Positions 29,357 to 38,162 of a stretch of 64,000 bases of DNA are shown piece by piece. A model generated the notes under the pieces. The model saw only the letters and a program-made list of their open reading frames with translations, was not told the DNA's origin and did not search any database. Numbering within the stretch: the first letter of the stretch is position 1; each line of letters starts with the position of its first letter. Both the position numbers and the translations under genes were made by a program. Source of the DNA: JACCZR01 sp963830065 (GTDB lineage: Bacteria > Actinomycetota > Thermoleophilia > Solirubrobacterales > Thermoleophilaceae); NCBI GenBank assembly GCA_963830065.1, contig CAWHLA010000009.1, forward strand, positions 124,001-188,000, read 5' to 3'.

Positions 29357-30024
29357 GCTTCCAGGAGCCCTCGGCCGGCGCTCAGGGGCTGATCGACGGC
29401 AACTCCGAGCGGCTCTCCCTGGGTGTGGCCGCGCGGCTGTCGCGCTACCTCCAAGTGCTGACCCAGGCGCGCAAGATGGGCAAGCACACCATCTCATCGC
29501 AGGAGCTGGCCGACTACACGCACGTTAACTCGACGCAGATCCGCCGCGACCTGTCGGGCTTCGGCAAGTTCGGCAAGCGCGGCGTGGGCTACAACGTCGA
29601 GTCCCTGCACTCGCAGATCCGCAAGATCCTGCGCAGCAGCGGGCAGCACAACATCGCGCTGTTCGGCGCCGGGCACCTCGGCCAGGCGATAGCCGGCTCG
29701 GCCGTGTTCGCCGACCACGGCTTTCGGATCGTCGCCCTGTTCGACACCGATCCCGACCGGGTCGGCACCCAGGTCGGCGAGAACCTGACGGTCCGCACCT
29801 ACGACGACCTCAACACCGTGATCCGCGACGAGAACGTGGTGGTGGGGGTGCTCGCGGTTCCGACCGAAGCCGCCCAGAAGGTGGCTGACGACCTCGTCGA
29901 GGCCGGCGTCAGGATCATCTTCAACTACTCAGAGGCGCTGCTGCAGGTGCCGCCCGAGGTGACGGTGCACACCTCGAGTCCCGCGGTCGACCTTCTCTAC
30001 GCCCTGTACTTCTACTTGACTTAG
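29353..30024 (+). CDS. rex: Redox-sensing transcriptional repressor Rex
   Basis: 223 residues. The winged-helix DNA-binding domain (~20-90) reads AARLSRYLQVLTQARKMGKHTISSQELAD then VNSTQIRRDLSGFGKFGKRGVGY, and the Rossmann domain starts IALFGAGHLGQAIAGSAVF (~97-115). Rex binds operators when NAD+ is high and lets go when NADH accumulates, controlling respiratory and fermentative genes. I saw no clear TTGTGAAN6TTCACAA-type operator in the window, so targets are elsewhere or degenerate. GTG overlaps the preceding stop. Confidence 0.95.
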   Translation: MSFQEPSAGAQGLIDGNSERLSLGVAARLSRYLQVLTQARKMGKHTISSQELADYTHVNSTQIRRDLSGFGKFGKRGVGYNVESLHSQIRKILRSSGQHNIALFGAGHLGQAIAGSAVFADHGFRIVALFDTDPDRVGTQVGENLTVRTYDDLNTVIRDENVVVGVLAVPTEAAQKVADDLVEAGVRIIFNYSEALLQVPPEVTVHTSSPAVDLLYALYFYLT

Positions 30025-30028
30025 ACCC

Positions 30029-31174
30029 GTGCTCGACATGGCCAAGGCACGGGAGGTCTTTGATGCCTCCGAGGACTTCACGGTCGGCCTCGAGGAGGAG
30101 TTCGGGATCCTCGACCCGACCACCCAGGCGCTGGCCCAGCGCTACGGGGAGCTGTCCGCTGCGGCGCAGGAGGACGAGGTCCTCGCCGACTCGGTGGCGG
30201 GCGAGCTAATCGAGTCGGAGATCGAGATCCGGTCGGGTAAGGGCAGCACCTTTGCCGAGGCGGTCCAGCTGCAGGAGGCGGCCCGTCCGCGCCTGTTCGG
30301 GCTGGCCGAGGAGCACGGCGCCCAGCTGTCGGCCACCGGCACCCATCCGTTCAGCCCCTGGCAGGAGCAGCGGATCATCGACACCGAGCACTACCAGCGC
30401 CTCAATAAGGACCTGGGCTACGTCGCGTGGCGCAACAACACCTTCTCGCTGCACGTGCACGTCGGGGTCAAGGGGGCCGACCGCGCCATCGCCGTGTGCG
30501 ACCGGCTGCGGCCGATCCTGCCCGAGCTGCTCGCGATCTCGGCCAACTCGGTCTTCCTCGACGACCGCGACTCGGGCCTGCATTCGGTGCGCAGCCAGAT
30601 CTTCACCAAGAGCTTCCCGCGCTGCGGCATCCCCGACGCGTTCGGCAGCTGGCAGGCCTACGCCGACTACGTCGAGCTGCTGCTGAAGACGGGCTCCCTC
30701 GAGGAGCACACTCAGCTGTGGTGGAGCGTGCGCCCGCACCCCGCCTTCGGCACCGTCGAGGTCCGGATCTGCGACGCCCAGTCCTCGGCGGCGGAGTCCA
30801 CCGCCCTCGCGGGCCTGATCACGGCGACGGTGGCCCAGTCGGCGCTCGACCACGACGAGGGCCTCCCCTTCGACGACCCGCCCCCGCGCTTGGTGGAGGA
30901 GAACTTCTGGCGGGCGATTCGCCACGGCCTGGACGGGCGTATGATCGACCTCGAGCGCGGAGAGGAGTTCCCTGCGTCGGCGCTTGGGGACCGGCTGCTC
31001 GCCTGGACGGCACCCGCCCGGGGCGCGCTCGGAATCGACCCCGCGCTGCCCAGCCAGAACGGCGCCCAACGCCAGCGCGCCGCCGAGGCCGAGGGGCGCT
31101 CGATCCGCGAGGTGTTCGCCTCCGAGGTCGAGCTCAGCCGCGACACATACGCACGCGAGGAGGTCAGAACATGA
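30029..31174 (+). CDS. YbdK-family carboxylate-amine ligase (glutamate-cysteine ligase type 2)
   Basis: 381 residues. The GCS2 fold opens FTVGLEEEFGILDP and continues with ESEIEIRSGKGSTFAEAV, LSATGTHPFSPWQEQRI, NNTFSLHVHVGVKGADRAI and WWSVRPHPAFGTVEVRICDAQ. The E. coli homologue has weak gamma-glutamylcysteine synthetase activity; in actinobacteria, members are often annotated EgtA-like or GshA-like without proof. Located 4 nt after rex, it may belong to the same redox-themed operon. GTG 30029 is used; an ATG three codons downstream is an alternative. Confidence 0.88.
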   Translation: MLDMAKAREVFDASEDFTVGLEEEFGILDPTTQALAQRYGELSAAAQEDEVLADSVAGELIESEIEIRSGKGSTFAEAVQLQEAARPRLFGLAEEHGAQLSATGTHPFSPWQEQRIIDTEHYQRLNKDLGYVAWRNNTFSLHVHVGVKGADRAIAVCDRLRPILPELLAISANSVFLDDRDSGLHSVRSQIFTKSFPRCGIPDAFGSWQAYADYVELLLKTGSLEEHTQLWWSVRPHPAFGTVEVRICDAQSSAAESTALAGLITATVAQSALDHDEGLPFDDPPPRLVEENFWRAIRHGLDGRMIDLERGEEFPASALGDRLLAWTAPARGALGIDPALPSQNGAQRQRAAEAEGRSIREVFASEVELSRDTYAREEVRT

Positions 31175-31569
31175 GCACCCAGGAGCCGGGCCCGCAGCAG
31201 CCCACCGAGGAGGAGATGCGCGAGGCCCTGAAGCAGCTGAAGGTCGAGGACGTGGTCTTGCAGACGGTGGTGACGCTGGTGAACCTGACCGGCCGCCGGC
31301 TGACCGCGGAAGGGGAGAAGGACCTCGAACAGGCCCGCCAGGGGATCGAGGCGGTGCGGGCGCTGCTGCCGCTCTGTCCCCAGGAGGAGCTGGGGCCGGT
31401 CAAGGACGCCGTCAGCCAACTCCAGATGATCTACGTCCGGGAGACCGGCGGAGGCGGCGGAGAGGCCCCGGCACCCGGCGCCGAGCCTCAGCAGCCGGGG
31501 GAGCCCCAGCAGCCCGAAGCGCCCAAGCGGGAAGAGCCATCGCGGATCTGGACGCCTCCGGGCAGCTAG
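31171..31569 (+). CDS. Small protein resembling DUF1844, function unknown
   Basis: 132 residues. A central helical region (~13-90: EEEMREALKQLKVEDVVLQTVVTLVNLTGRR, then EQARQGIEAVRALLPLC and VKDAVSQLQMIYV) resembles DUF1844 proteins. The tail (~95-132) is low complexity, rich in Gly, Pro, Glu and Gln, and hydrophilic. ATGA overlap with the preceding ligase, and its 3' end overlaps the probable start of the MTA phosphorylase gene. No function is known for the family. Confidence 0.7.
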   Translation: MSTQEPGPQQPTEEEMREALKQLKVEDVVLQTVVTLVNLTGRRLTAEGEKDLEQARQGIEAVRALLPLCPQEELGPVKDAVSQLQMIYVRETGGGGGEAPAPGAEPQQPGEPQQPEAPKREEPSRIWTPPGS

Positions 31570-32330
31570 TCGGGGTCTTCGGCGGGTCGGGCTTCTACCG
31601 CTTCCTCGACGACGTCGAGGAGGTCGCGCTCGACACCCCGTACGGCCCACCCTCGGCGCGCATCCGCATCGGCGAGGTCGAGGGCCGGCGCCTGGCCTTC
31701 ATGCCCCGACACGGGGACGACCACCAGCTCCCTGCCCACCGGATCAACTACCGCGCCAACGTGTGGGCGATGCGGGAGGTCGGCGTCCGCCGCCTGATCG
31801 GCCCGTTCGCCTGCGGATCGCTGACCAAGCGGCTGCCGCCCGGCAGCTTCGTGGTCATCGACCAGTTCGTCGACCGCACCTCGGGCCGCGAGGACACCTT
31901 CTACGACGGCCCACAGACCACCCATGTCGCGGCCGCCGACCCGTACTGCCCCGATCTCGGGTACGTGCTGGCCCAGGCAGGGGACGCGGTGCTGGGCGGG
32001 ACGGTGGTGGTCATCCAGGGCCCCCGCTTCTCGACCCGGGCCGAGTCCCGCTGGTTCTCGGAGGCTGGGTTCGATCTGGTGAACATGACCCAGTACCCGG
32101 AGGCGTGGTTGGCGCGCGAGCTGGAGCTCTGCTATGCCGGCCTGGGGCTGGTCACCGACTACGACGTTGGGCTCGACGGAGGCGAGGCGGTGACCGCAGA
32201 ACAGGCGTTCGCTGTGTTCGCCGACAACCTCGCTAGACTCCGCGCGCTCTTGTTCCGAGCGGTCCCGATGATTGGACCGCAGCCTCAGGACGTCTGCGCC
32301 TCTGCTCTCACGAGCGCGATCGTCCACTAA
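31548..32330 (+). CDS. S-methyl-5'-thioadenosine phosphorylase (purine nucleoside phosphorylase family), start unresolved
   Basis: About 260 residues. VGVFGGSGFYRFLDDVEEV starts the fold; phosphate- and purine-site segments follow: PYGPPSARIRIGEV, MPRHGDDHQLPAHRINYRANVWAM, VIDQFVDRTSGREDTF, IQGPRFSTRAESRWF and NMTQYPEAWLARELELCYA. MTAP cleaves methylthioadenosine with phosphate to adenine and methylthioribose-1-phosphate, recycling the by-product of polyamine synthesis. No ATG, GTG or TTG lies close upstream of the conserved N-terminus. CTG 31548, overlapping the previous gene, is the best guess. Confidence 0.85.
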   Translation: MDASGQLVGVFGGSGFYRFLDDVEEVALDTPYGPPSARIRIGEVEGRRLAFMPRHGDDHQLPAHRINYRANVWAMREVGVRRLIGPFACGSLTKRLPPGSFVVIDQFVDRTSGREDTFYDGPQTTHVAAADPYCPDLGYVLAQAGDAVLGGTVVVIQGPRFSTRAESRWFSEAGFDLVNMTQYPEAWLARELELCYAGLGLVTDYDVGLDGGEAVTAEQAFAVFADNLARLRALLFRAVPMIGPQPQDVCASALTSAIVH

Positions 32331-32350
32331 GCCCTCCGGAGGACTCACAG

Positions 32351-34426
32351 TTGACTGAATTCTTGACCGATTACGGCGTGATCATCGCGCTCGTCTGCGC
32401 GGGCGCCGCCGTCGTCTACGGCGTACTCACCACCCGCTGGCTGCTCGCGAAGTCGCCCGGCAACGAAGAGATGCAGTCGCTGTCGCTGGCCATCCAGGAG
32501 GGCGCGAGCGCCTACCTGACCCGCCAGTACCAGATCATCGGCATCGTCGCCGTGGTGCTGGCCGTGGTGCTGGCGGTGGCGATCGACATCCGCACCGCCA
32601 TCGGCTTCCTCATCGGCGGCTCGTTCTCGGCAGCGGCCGGCTTCATCGGGATGAACGTCTCGGTGAGGGCCAACGCTCGTGTGGCCGAGAGTGCCCGCGG
32701 TGGCGTGGGGCCCGCCCTCGGCGTTGCCTTCAAGGGTGGCGCGATCACCGGGCTCCTGGTGGCCGGCCTCGCTCTGCTCGGAGTGGCCGGCTACTACGGC
32801 GTGCTCCAGCTGCTCGACGTCGACAAGAAGGACGCCATCGACGCCCTGGTGGGCCTCGGTTTCGGCGGCTCGCTGATCTCCGTGTTCGCCCGACTGGGCG
32901 GCGGCATCTTCACCAAGGCCGCCGACGTCGGCGCCGACATCGTGGGCAAGATCGAGGCGGGCATTCCGGAGGACGACCCGCGCAACCCCGCGGTGATCGC
33001 CGACAACGTGGGCGACAACGTCGGCGACTGCGCCGGCATGGCCGCCGACCTGTTCGAGACCTACGCCGTGACTGCCGTTGCGGTGATGCTGCTCGGCGTC
33101 TTGACCTTCAACCAGCTCGGCGAGGTGGCGGTGTACCCGCTGGTCATCGGCGGCGTGTCGATCCTCGCTTCGATCATCGGCACCTTCGCCGTGCGCAGCA
33201 GCTCGGGCAACGTGGAGCGAGCGCTGTACCAGGGGCTGATCGTCTCCGGCCTGCTCGCAGCGGTGGCCTTCCTGCCCGTGACCCTGTGGCTGATGGACGA
33301 CGTGAGCGTCCAGGCCGGTGCGTCGATCCTGCTCAAGGGCGGAGCCGCAGGCGCTTCGGGCATCGACTTCTACATCTGCACCCTGATCGGCATCGGCGTG
33401 ACCGCCGGTCTGTTCGTGATCACCGACTACTACACGTCGACCCGCTTCCGCCCCGTACGCACCACCGCGCGGGCGTCGCAGACCGGCCACGCGACCAACA
33501 TCATCCAGGGCCTCGCCCAGGGCTTCCAGTCCACGGCGCTCCCGGCGATCCTGATCGCGCTCGGCATCCTGTTCGCCAACGAGCTGGGCGGGATCTACGG
33601 CATCGGCGTGGCGGTGATGGCGCAGCTCTCGCTCACCGGACTGATCGTCGCGCTGGACGCCTTCGGCCCGATCACCGACAACGCGGGTGGCATCGCCGAG
33701 ATGGCCGAGCTGCCCGAGGAGGTGCGCAACGTGACCGACCCGCTCGACGCGGTCGGCAACACCACCAAGGCCGTGACCAAGGGCTACGCCATCGGCTCGG
33801 CCGTGCTGGCCGCCCTGGTGCTCTTCGCGGCCTTCATCGAGGAGCTGCGAGCGGAGTCCGGAGGGAGACCGACGAACTTCGACATCTCCCAGCCCGAGGT
33901 CCTCATAGGCCTGCTGATCGGCGGCATGATGGTCTACCTGTTCGCCGCCCTCTCGATCGAGTCCGTCGGCCGCGCCGGCGGCGAGGTGGTCGAGGAGGTC
34001 CGCCGGCAATTCAAAGAGAAGCCGGGGATCATGGACCGCACCGAGAAGCCCGACTACGCGCGGGCGGTGGCGATCGTTACCAGGACCGCGCAGCGGGAGA
34101 TGATCCTGCCGGCGCTGATTCCAATCGTCGTGACGGTCGTCGTGGGCCTGCTGTCCGCCCAGGCTCTGGGTGGCCTGCTGATCGGCGTCATCGTGGTCGG
34201 ATTCTTCGCCGCCGTCTCCATGACCGCCGGCGGCGGCGCGTGGGACAACGCCAAGAAGCTGATCGAGGACGGCGAGTTCGGCGGCAAGGGCTCCGAGGCC
34301 CACGAGGCCTCGATCACCGGCGACACCGTGGGCGATCCCTACAAGGACACCGCGGGCCCGGCGATCAACCCCATGATCAAGGTGGCCAACATCGTGGCCA
34401 TCCTGATCATCCCGTTCCTGGTCTGA
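32351..34426 (+). CDS. hppA: Membrane-bound proton-translocating pyrophosphatase
   Basis: 691 residues with about 15-16 membrane helices. The pyrophosphate site is intact: FTKAADVGADIVGKIEAG with DDPRNPAVIADNVGDNVGD, and the distal acidic cluster AFGPITDNAGGIAEM and GDTVGDPYKDT. The segment GNTTKAVTKGYAIGSA has Lys where potassium-dependent enzymes have Ala, so a K+-independent H+ pump is predicted. It conserves energy by coupling PPi hydrolysis to proton export. TTG 32351 is supported by GGAGG 8 nt upstream. Confidence 0.95.
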   Translation: MTEFLTDYGVIIALVCAGAAVVYGVLTTRWLLAKSPGNEEMQSLSLAIQEGASAYLTRQYQIIGIVAVVLAVVLAVAIDIRTAIGFLIGGSFSAAAGFIGMNVSVRANARVAESARGGVGPALGVAFKGGAITGLLVAGLALLGVAGYYGVLQLLDVDKKDAIDALVGLGFGGSLISVFARLGGGIFTKAADVGADIVGKIEAGIPEDDPRNPAVIADNVGDNVGDCAGMAADLFETYAVTAVAVMLLGVLTFNQLGEVAVYPLVIGGVSILASIIGTFAVRSSSGNVERALYQGLIVSGLLAAVAFLPVTLWLMDDVSVQAGASILLKGGAAGASGIDFYICTLIGIGVTAGLFVITDYYTSTRFRPVRTTARASQTGHATNIIQGLAQGFQSTALPAILIALGILFANELGGIYGIGVAVMAQLSLTGLIVALDAFGPITDNAGGIAEMAELPEEVRNVTDPLDAVGNTTKAVTKGYAIGSAVLAALVLFAAFIEELRAESGGRPTNFDISQPEVLIGLLIGGMMVYLFAALSIESVGRAGGEVVEEVRRQFKEKPGIMDRTEKPDYARAVAIVTRTAQREMILPALIPIVVTVVVGLLSAQALGGLLIGVIVVGFFAAVSMTAGGGAWDNAKKLIEDGEFGGKGSEAHEASITGDTVGDPYKDTAGPAINPMIKVANIVAILIIPFLV

Positions 34427-34454
34427 GCTAAGCCGCGCAGCGCCTCCACGGGCG

Positions 34455-34494
34455 CCGATAACGGGTATCGGGCCGCCCGAAGGCTGATCGGCCC
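34455..34494. other. Two overlapping hairpins downstream of hppA
   Basis: CCGATA-ACGGG-TATCGG (34455-34471) is a perfect 6-bp stem; GGGCCG (34470-34475) pairs with CGGCCC (34489-34494) in an overlapping alternative. They fill the 87-bp gap after hppA. No T-run follows, so an intrinsic terminator is not established; they could act with Rho or stabilise the mRNA end. Confidence 0.35.
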
Positions 34495-34513
34495 GGGGGG
34501 CTCCGGCGTATAC

Positions 34514-34891
34514 ATGGAGGTGGACTCCAGCGCCAAGCTCATCCTTGCCTTCGCCGCCGGCCGCGGCCTGTTCGGCGTCGGCCTCATGGCCGTGCCGGGC
34601 AAGCTCGCCTCGGGTTGGATCCCCGATGATCACTCGCGCGCGCAGACGCAGATGATCGTGCGCGGGATCGGCGGGCGCGACATCGCTCTGGCCGGCGGAA
34701 CGGTCAAGGCAGCGCTGGACGGCGACGACACCCGGCCGTGGCTGCTGGCCGCGATCGCCTCCGACGGCTCCGACATCCTCGCGTCCCTGCTGGCCGGCGA
34801 CGCCCTGCCCGCACGCGCGAAAAAGGGCACCCTCGCCCTGGCGGGGCTCGCCGTGGCCTGCGGCGTCGCCCTGGTGGCCGCCGAGTCGTGA
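34514..34891 (+). CDS. Small membrane protein, DUF4267-like
   Basis: 125 residues. Hydrophobic segments ~6-25, ~75-92 and ~105-122 suggest three or four membrane passes. FAAGRGLFGVGLMAVPGKLASGW and VRGIGGRDIALAGGTV are the readable conserved-looking parts. The stop overlaps the GTG of the next gene (GTGA), tying it to the FAD oxidoreductase-DUF1365-cyclopropane synthase operon. ATG 34514 or the in-frame GTG 34520 could serve as start. No function assigned. Confidence 0.65.
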   Translation: MEVDSSAKLILAFAAGRGLFGVGLMAVPGKLASGWIPDDHSRAQTQMIVRGIGGRDIALAGGTVKAALDGDDTRPWLLAAIASDGSDILASLLAGDALPARAKKGTLALAGLAVACGVALVAAES

Positions 34892-36139
34892 GGGTCGCGA
34901 TCGTGGGAGCAGGGGTGGCGGGCCTGACCTGCGCCCACCGGCTGAGCGCCGAGCACGAAGTGACCGTGTTCGAGGCCAACGACTACGCCGGCGGCCACGC
35001 CCACACGGTCCGGGTCGACCTCGCCGACGAGACGCACTGGGTCGACACCGGGTTCATCGTCCTCAACGACCGCAACTACCCGAGCTTCGAGCGCCTGCTC
35101 GGCGACCTCGGCGTGGCCACGCAGCCGTCGGACATGAGCTTCTCTGTCAGCGACGAGCACGGCCACCTCGAGTACAACGGCTCGTCGCCGAACGGACTGT
35201 TCGCCGACCGCGGGAATCTGGTGCGGCCGGCCTTCCTGCGCATGGTGCGCGACCTGGTGCGCTTCAACCGCGAGGCGCCGGCGCTGATCGGCCTGAACGG
35301 CACCGGCCCGTCGCTGGGCGCCTTCCTCGACGACGGTGGCTACTCGCGCGAGTTCGTCGACCACCTGATCGTTCCCCAGGCTTCCGCGGTGTGGTCCGCC
35401 GACCCCGCGCAGATGTGGTCGTTCCCGGCCAGCATGCTGGCCGAGTTCTTCGACAACCACGGCATGTTCGGGCTCACCGGCCGGCCCCAGTGGCGCACGG
35501 TGGTCGGTGGCTCGCACCGCTACGTGGAAAAGATCACCGGCCCGCTCGGCGACCGGGTGCGCCTGAGCACGCCGGTGACCCGCGTCGAGCGCTTCGCGGA
35601 CCGGGTGGAGGTGACCCCGGCCGGCGGCGGACGCCGAGGAGTACGACGAGGTCGTCCTGGCCACCCACTCCGACCAGGCGCTGGCGATGCTCGCCGACCC
35701 CAGCGATGCGGAGGCCGAGGTGCTCGGCGCGGTGGCCTACCAGCCCAACGAGGCGGTCCTCCACACCGACCGCTCGCTGCTGCCGCGCCGCCGCCGGGCG
35801 TGGGCCAGCTGGAACTACCACCTGCTCGACGAGCCGACGCCCCGGACCACGGTCACCTACCGGATGAACAGCCTGCAGGACCTCCGCTCGCAGACGCAGA
35901 TCTGCGTCACGCTCAACCAGAACGATCGCATCGACCCGGCGAAGGTGATCGGCACCTACCGGTACGCGCACCCGGTGTTCACCCACGACGCGCTGGCCGC
36001 GCAGGGCCGCTGGGACGAGGTCAGCGGGCGCAACCGCACCCACTTCTGCGGCGCGTGGTGGGCGTACGGCTTCCACGAGGACGGGGTCCGAAGCGCGGAG
36101 AAGGTCTGCGAGAGCTTCGATCGGATCCCGGTGGCATGA
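34888..36139 (+). pseudogene. FAD-dependent amine-oxidase-like oxidoreductase, one frameshift as sequenced
   Basis: The first frame runs from GTG 34888 (VAIVGAGVAGLTCAHRLSAE, FEANDYAGGHAHTV, DTGFIVLNDRNYPSF) to about 35620. There the run GGCGGCGGACGCC contains one base more than GGC-GGC-GAC-GCC would need. Sense continues in the next frame (EEYDEVVLATHSDQALAML ... FCGAWWAYGFHEDGV) to the stop at 36139. Removing one G restores a 416-residue protein of normal family length. This family is consistently found with DUF1365 and cyclopropane-fatty-acid synthase genes, as here, and takes part in fatty-acid modification; the exact reaction is not known. An assembly error is more likely than decay. Confidence 0.85.
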
Positions 36140-36873
36140 GCCAGAGCGCCGTCTACGAAGGCGTGATCCGCCACCGGCGCTTCACGCCTGTCGAGCACTC
36201 GTTCGAGTACCGGGTGTTCATGCCCCTGCTCGACCTCGACGAGCTGCCCGAGCTGTTCGACGGCCATCCGCTGTGGTCGGCGCGCGGCCGCGCCGTGGCT
36301 CAGTTCCGCCGCGAGGATTACCTGGGCGACCCGGACACGCCGCTCGACGTGTCAGTGCGCGACCTGGTGGCCGAGCGGACCGGGCGGCGACCCGACGGCC
36401 CGGTGCGGGTGCTGGCCGGGCTGCGGACGCTCGGCTACCTGTTCAACCCGGTCAGCTTCTACTACTGCGGCAGCGACCCGGTGGAGGCGGTGGTGGCCGA
36501 GGTGACCAACACGCCCTGGGGCGACCAGCACTCCTACGTCCTCTCTCGCGGAGAGACCCAGGGGACCGTGATGAGGGCGCAGGCCGACAAGCAGCTGCAC
36601 GTGTCGCCCTTCCACGACATGGACCAGAGCTACAGCTGGAACGTGGCGGAGCCCGGCGAGCGGCTGTCGGTGCACATCGAGAACCGCCGCGAGGGCGAGC
36701 TGCTGTTCGACGCCACGCTGTCCATGGAACGTCGCGAGCTGACTCCCAAGGCCCTGCGCCGCGTGCTGGTGCGCTACCCGGTCATGCCGCTCGCGGTGTC
36801 GGCCCGCATCTACCTCAACGCGCTCAAGCTCAAGCTCAAGGGCGTGCCCTGGCACGCGAACCCGGCCCGATGA
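36136..36873 (+). CDS. DUF1365 family protein of the cyclopropane fatty acid operon
   Basis: 245 residues. Family features: AVYEGVIRHRRFTPVEHSFEYRVFM at the N-terminus, GYLFNPVSFYYCG with two aromatic pairs, VTNTPWGDQHSYVL, and KQLHVSPFHDMDQSYSW in the middle. DUF1365 proteins have no settled biochemical role but travel with the amine-oxidase-like gene and cfa, suggesting a job in modifying unsaturated acyl chains. ATGA overlaps on both sides show translational coupling. Confidence 0.88.
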   Translation: MSQSAVYEGVIRHRRFTPVEHSFEYRVFMPLLDLDELPELFDGHPLWSARGRAVAQFRREDYLGDPDTPLDVSVRDLVAERTGRRPDGPVRVLAGLRTLGYLFNPVSFYYCGSDPVEAVVAEVTNTPWGDQHSYVLSRGETQGTVMRAQADKQLHVSPFHDMDQSYSWNVAEPGERLSVHIENRREGELLFDATLSMERRELTPKALRRVLVRYPVMPLAVSARIYLNALKLKLKGVPWHANPAR

Positions 36874-38162
36874 TCCGGCGCATCGTCCTTCGCATCCTGG
36901 CCCGGTTCGAGTACGGGCGAATCGTCGTCGACGAGCCCGACGGGCAGCACCACGAGTTCGGCCCCGCGGACTCCGACCTGCGGGTCCACATCGAGGTGCG
37001 CGACCAGCGCTTCTGGCCGGCGCTGCGCCGCGGCGGCCTGGGCGCCTCGGAGGCCTACGGCGAGGGCTGGTTCGAGTGCGACGACCTGGTGGCGCTGGTG
37101 CGCATCTTCGCCCTCGAGCTGCGCGACGTGGACCACCTGCGCCGCTACCTGATCCCCTTCCAGCGCATCGGCCGGCTGGTGCCCCGCAACACCAAGCGGG
37201 CGGCCCGGAAGCACATCGCCGCCCACTACGACCTCGGCGACCAGCTGTTCGAGCTATTCCTCGACGAGACCATGTCCTACTCCAGCGCGGTCTTCGAGCC
37301 CGCGGGGGTGAGCCTGGCCGAGGCCCAGCGGGAGAAGCTCGACCGGATCTGCCGCAAGCTCGAGCTGACGCCGGACGACCACCTGGTGGAGATCGGCAGC
37401 GGCTGGGGCTCGCTCGCCGTGCACGCCGCCGAGCGCTACGGCTGCAAGGTCACCACCACCACCATCTCCGAGGCCCAGTACGCGGCGACGGTCGAGCGGG
37501 TCAGGGAGCAGGGCCTCGAGCACCGGGTGGAGGTCCTCATGGAGGACTACCGCGACCTCACCGGCATCTACAGCAAGCTCGTCTCGGTCGAGATGATCGA
37601 GGCGGTCGGCTGGCAGTACTTCGACACCTTCTTCGAGAAGTGCGCCTCGCTGCTGGCCCCCGACGGCCGCATGTGCCTGCAGGCGATCGTGATCGACGAC
37701 CGCGCCTACGAGCCCGACAAGGCGGCCAAGAGCTTCGCCAACACGGTGATCTTCCCCGGCGGGTGCCTGCCCTCGCACGAGGTCATCGCCCGCTGCGTGT
37801 CCAAGCGCACCGACATGCGCATCCTCGACCTCGAGGACCTCTCATCGCACTACGCCGAGACCGTGCGGCGCTGGCGCGAGCGTTTCGCCGCCAACGCCCG
37901 ACAGGCCGAGGCCCTGGGCTACGACCTGCGCTTCCGGCGCATGTGGGACCTCTACCTGGCCTGGTGCGAGGGCGGCTTCGTCGAGCGGCGTATCGGCGTG
38001 GCGCAGATCCTGACCGCCAAGCCGGCCTACCGCGATCAGCCCTCGGACGAGGGGCGCTTCGCGCGGGTGAAGCCGCTGCCGGTGATGGCGTCCAGCACGA
38101 ACGCCGGGCCGCGCGAGGCCAGCTTGGCCACGGCGATGCGCCCGCCCGGCCCGACGATGTGA
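36870..38162 (+). CDS. Cyclopropane-fatty-acyl-phospholipid synthase family methyltransferase
   Basis: 430 residues. The SAM-binding motif VEIGSGWGSLAVHAAERYG follows the helix AHYDLGDQLFELFLDETMSYSSA typical of CFA synthases; later GVTTTTISEAQ-like, SVEMIEAVG, FPGGCLPSHEV and SSHYAETVRRWRERF are diagnostic. It adds a methylene (or methyl) group to double bonds of membrane lipid acyl chains. The last ~40 residues (from RFARVKPLP) look unlike the family and lie antisense to the SDR gene, giving a 127-bp convergent overlap; readthrough caused by a lost stop or an indel near 38040 is possible. Confidence 0.92.
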   Translation: MIRRIVLRILARFEYGRIVVDEPDGQHHEFGPADSDLRVHIEVRDQRFWPALRRGGLGASEAYGEGWFECDDLVALVRIFALELRDVDHLRRYLIPFQRIGRLVPRNTKRAARKHIAAHYDLGDQLFELFLDETMSYSSAVFEPAGVSLAEAQREKLDRICRKLELTPDDHLVEIGSGWGSLAVHAAERYGCKVTTTTISEAQYAATVERVREQGLEHRVEVLMEDYRDLTGIYSKLVSVEMIEAVGWQYFDTFFEKCASLLAPDGRMCLQAIVIDDRAYEPDKAAKSFANTVIFPGGCLPSHEVIARCVSKRTDMRILDLEDLSSHYAETVRRWRERFAANARQAEALGYDLRFRRMWDLYLAWCEGGFVERRIGVAQILTAKPAYRDQPSDEGRFARVKPLPVMASSTNAGPREASLATAMRPPGPTM

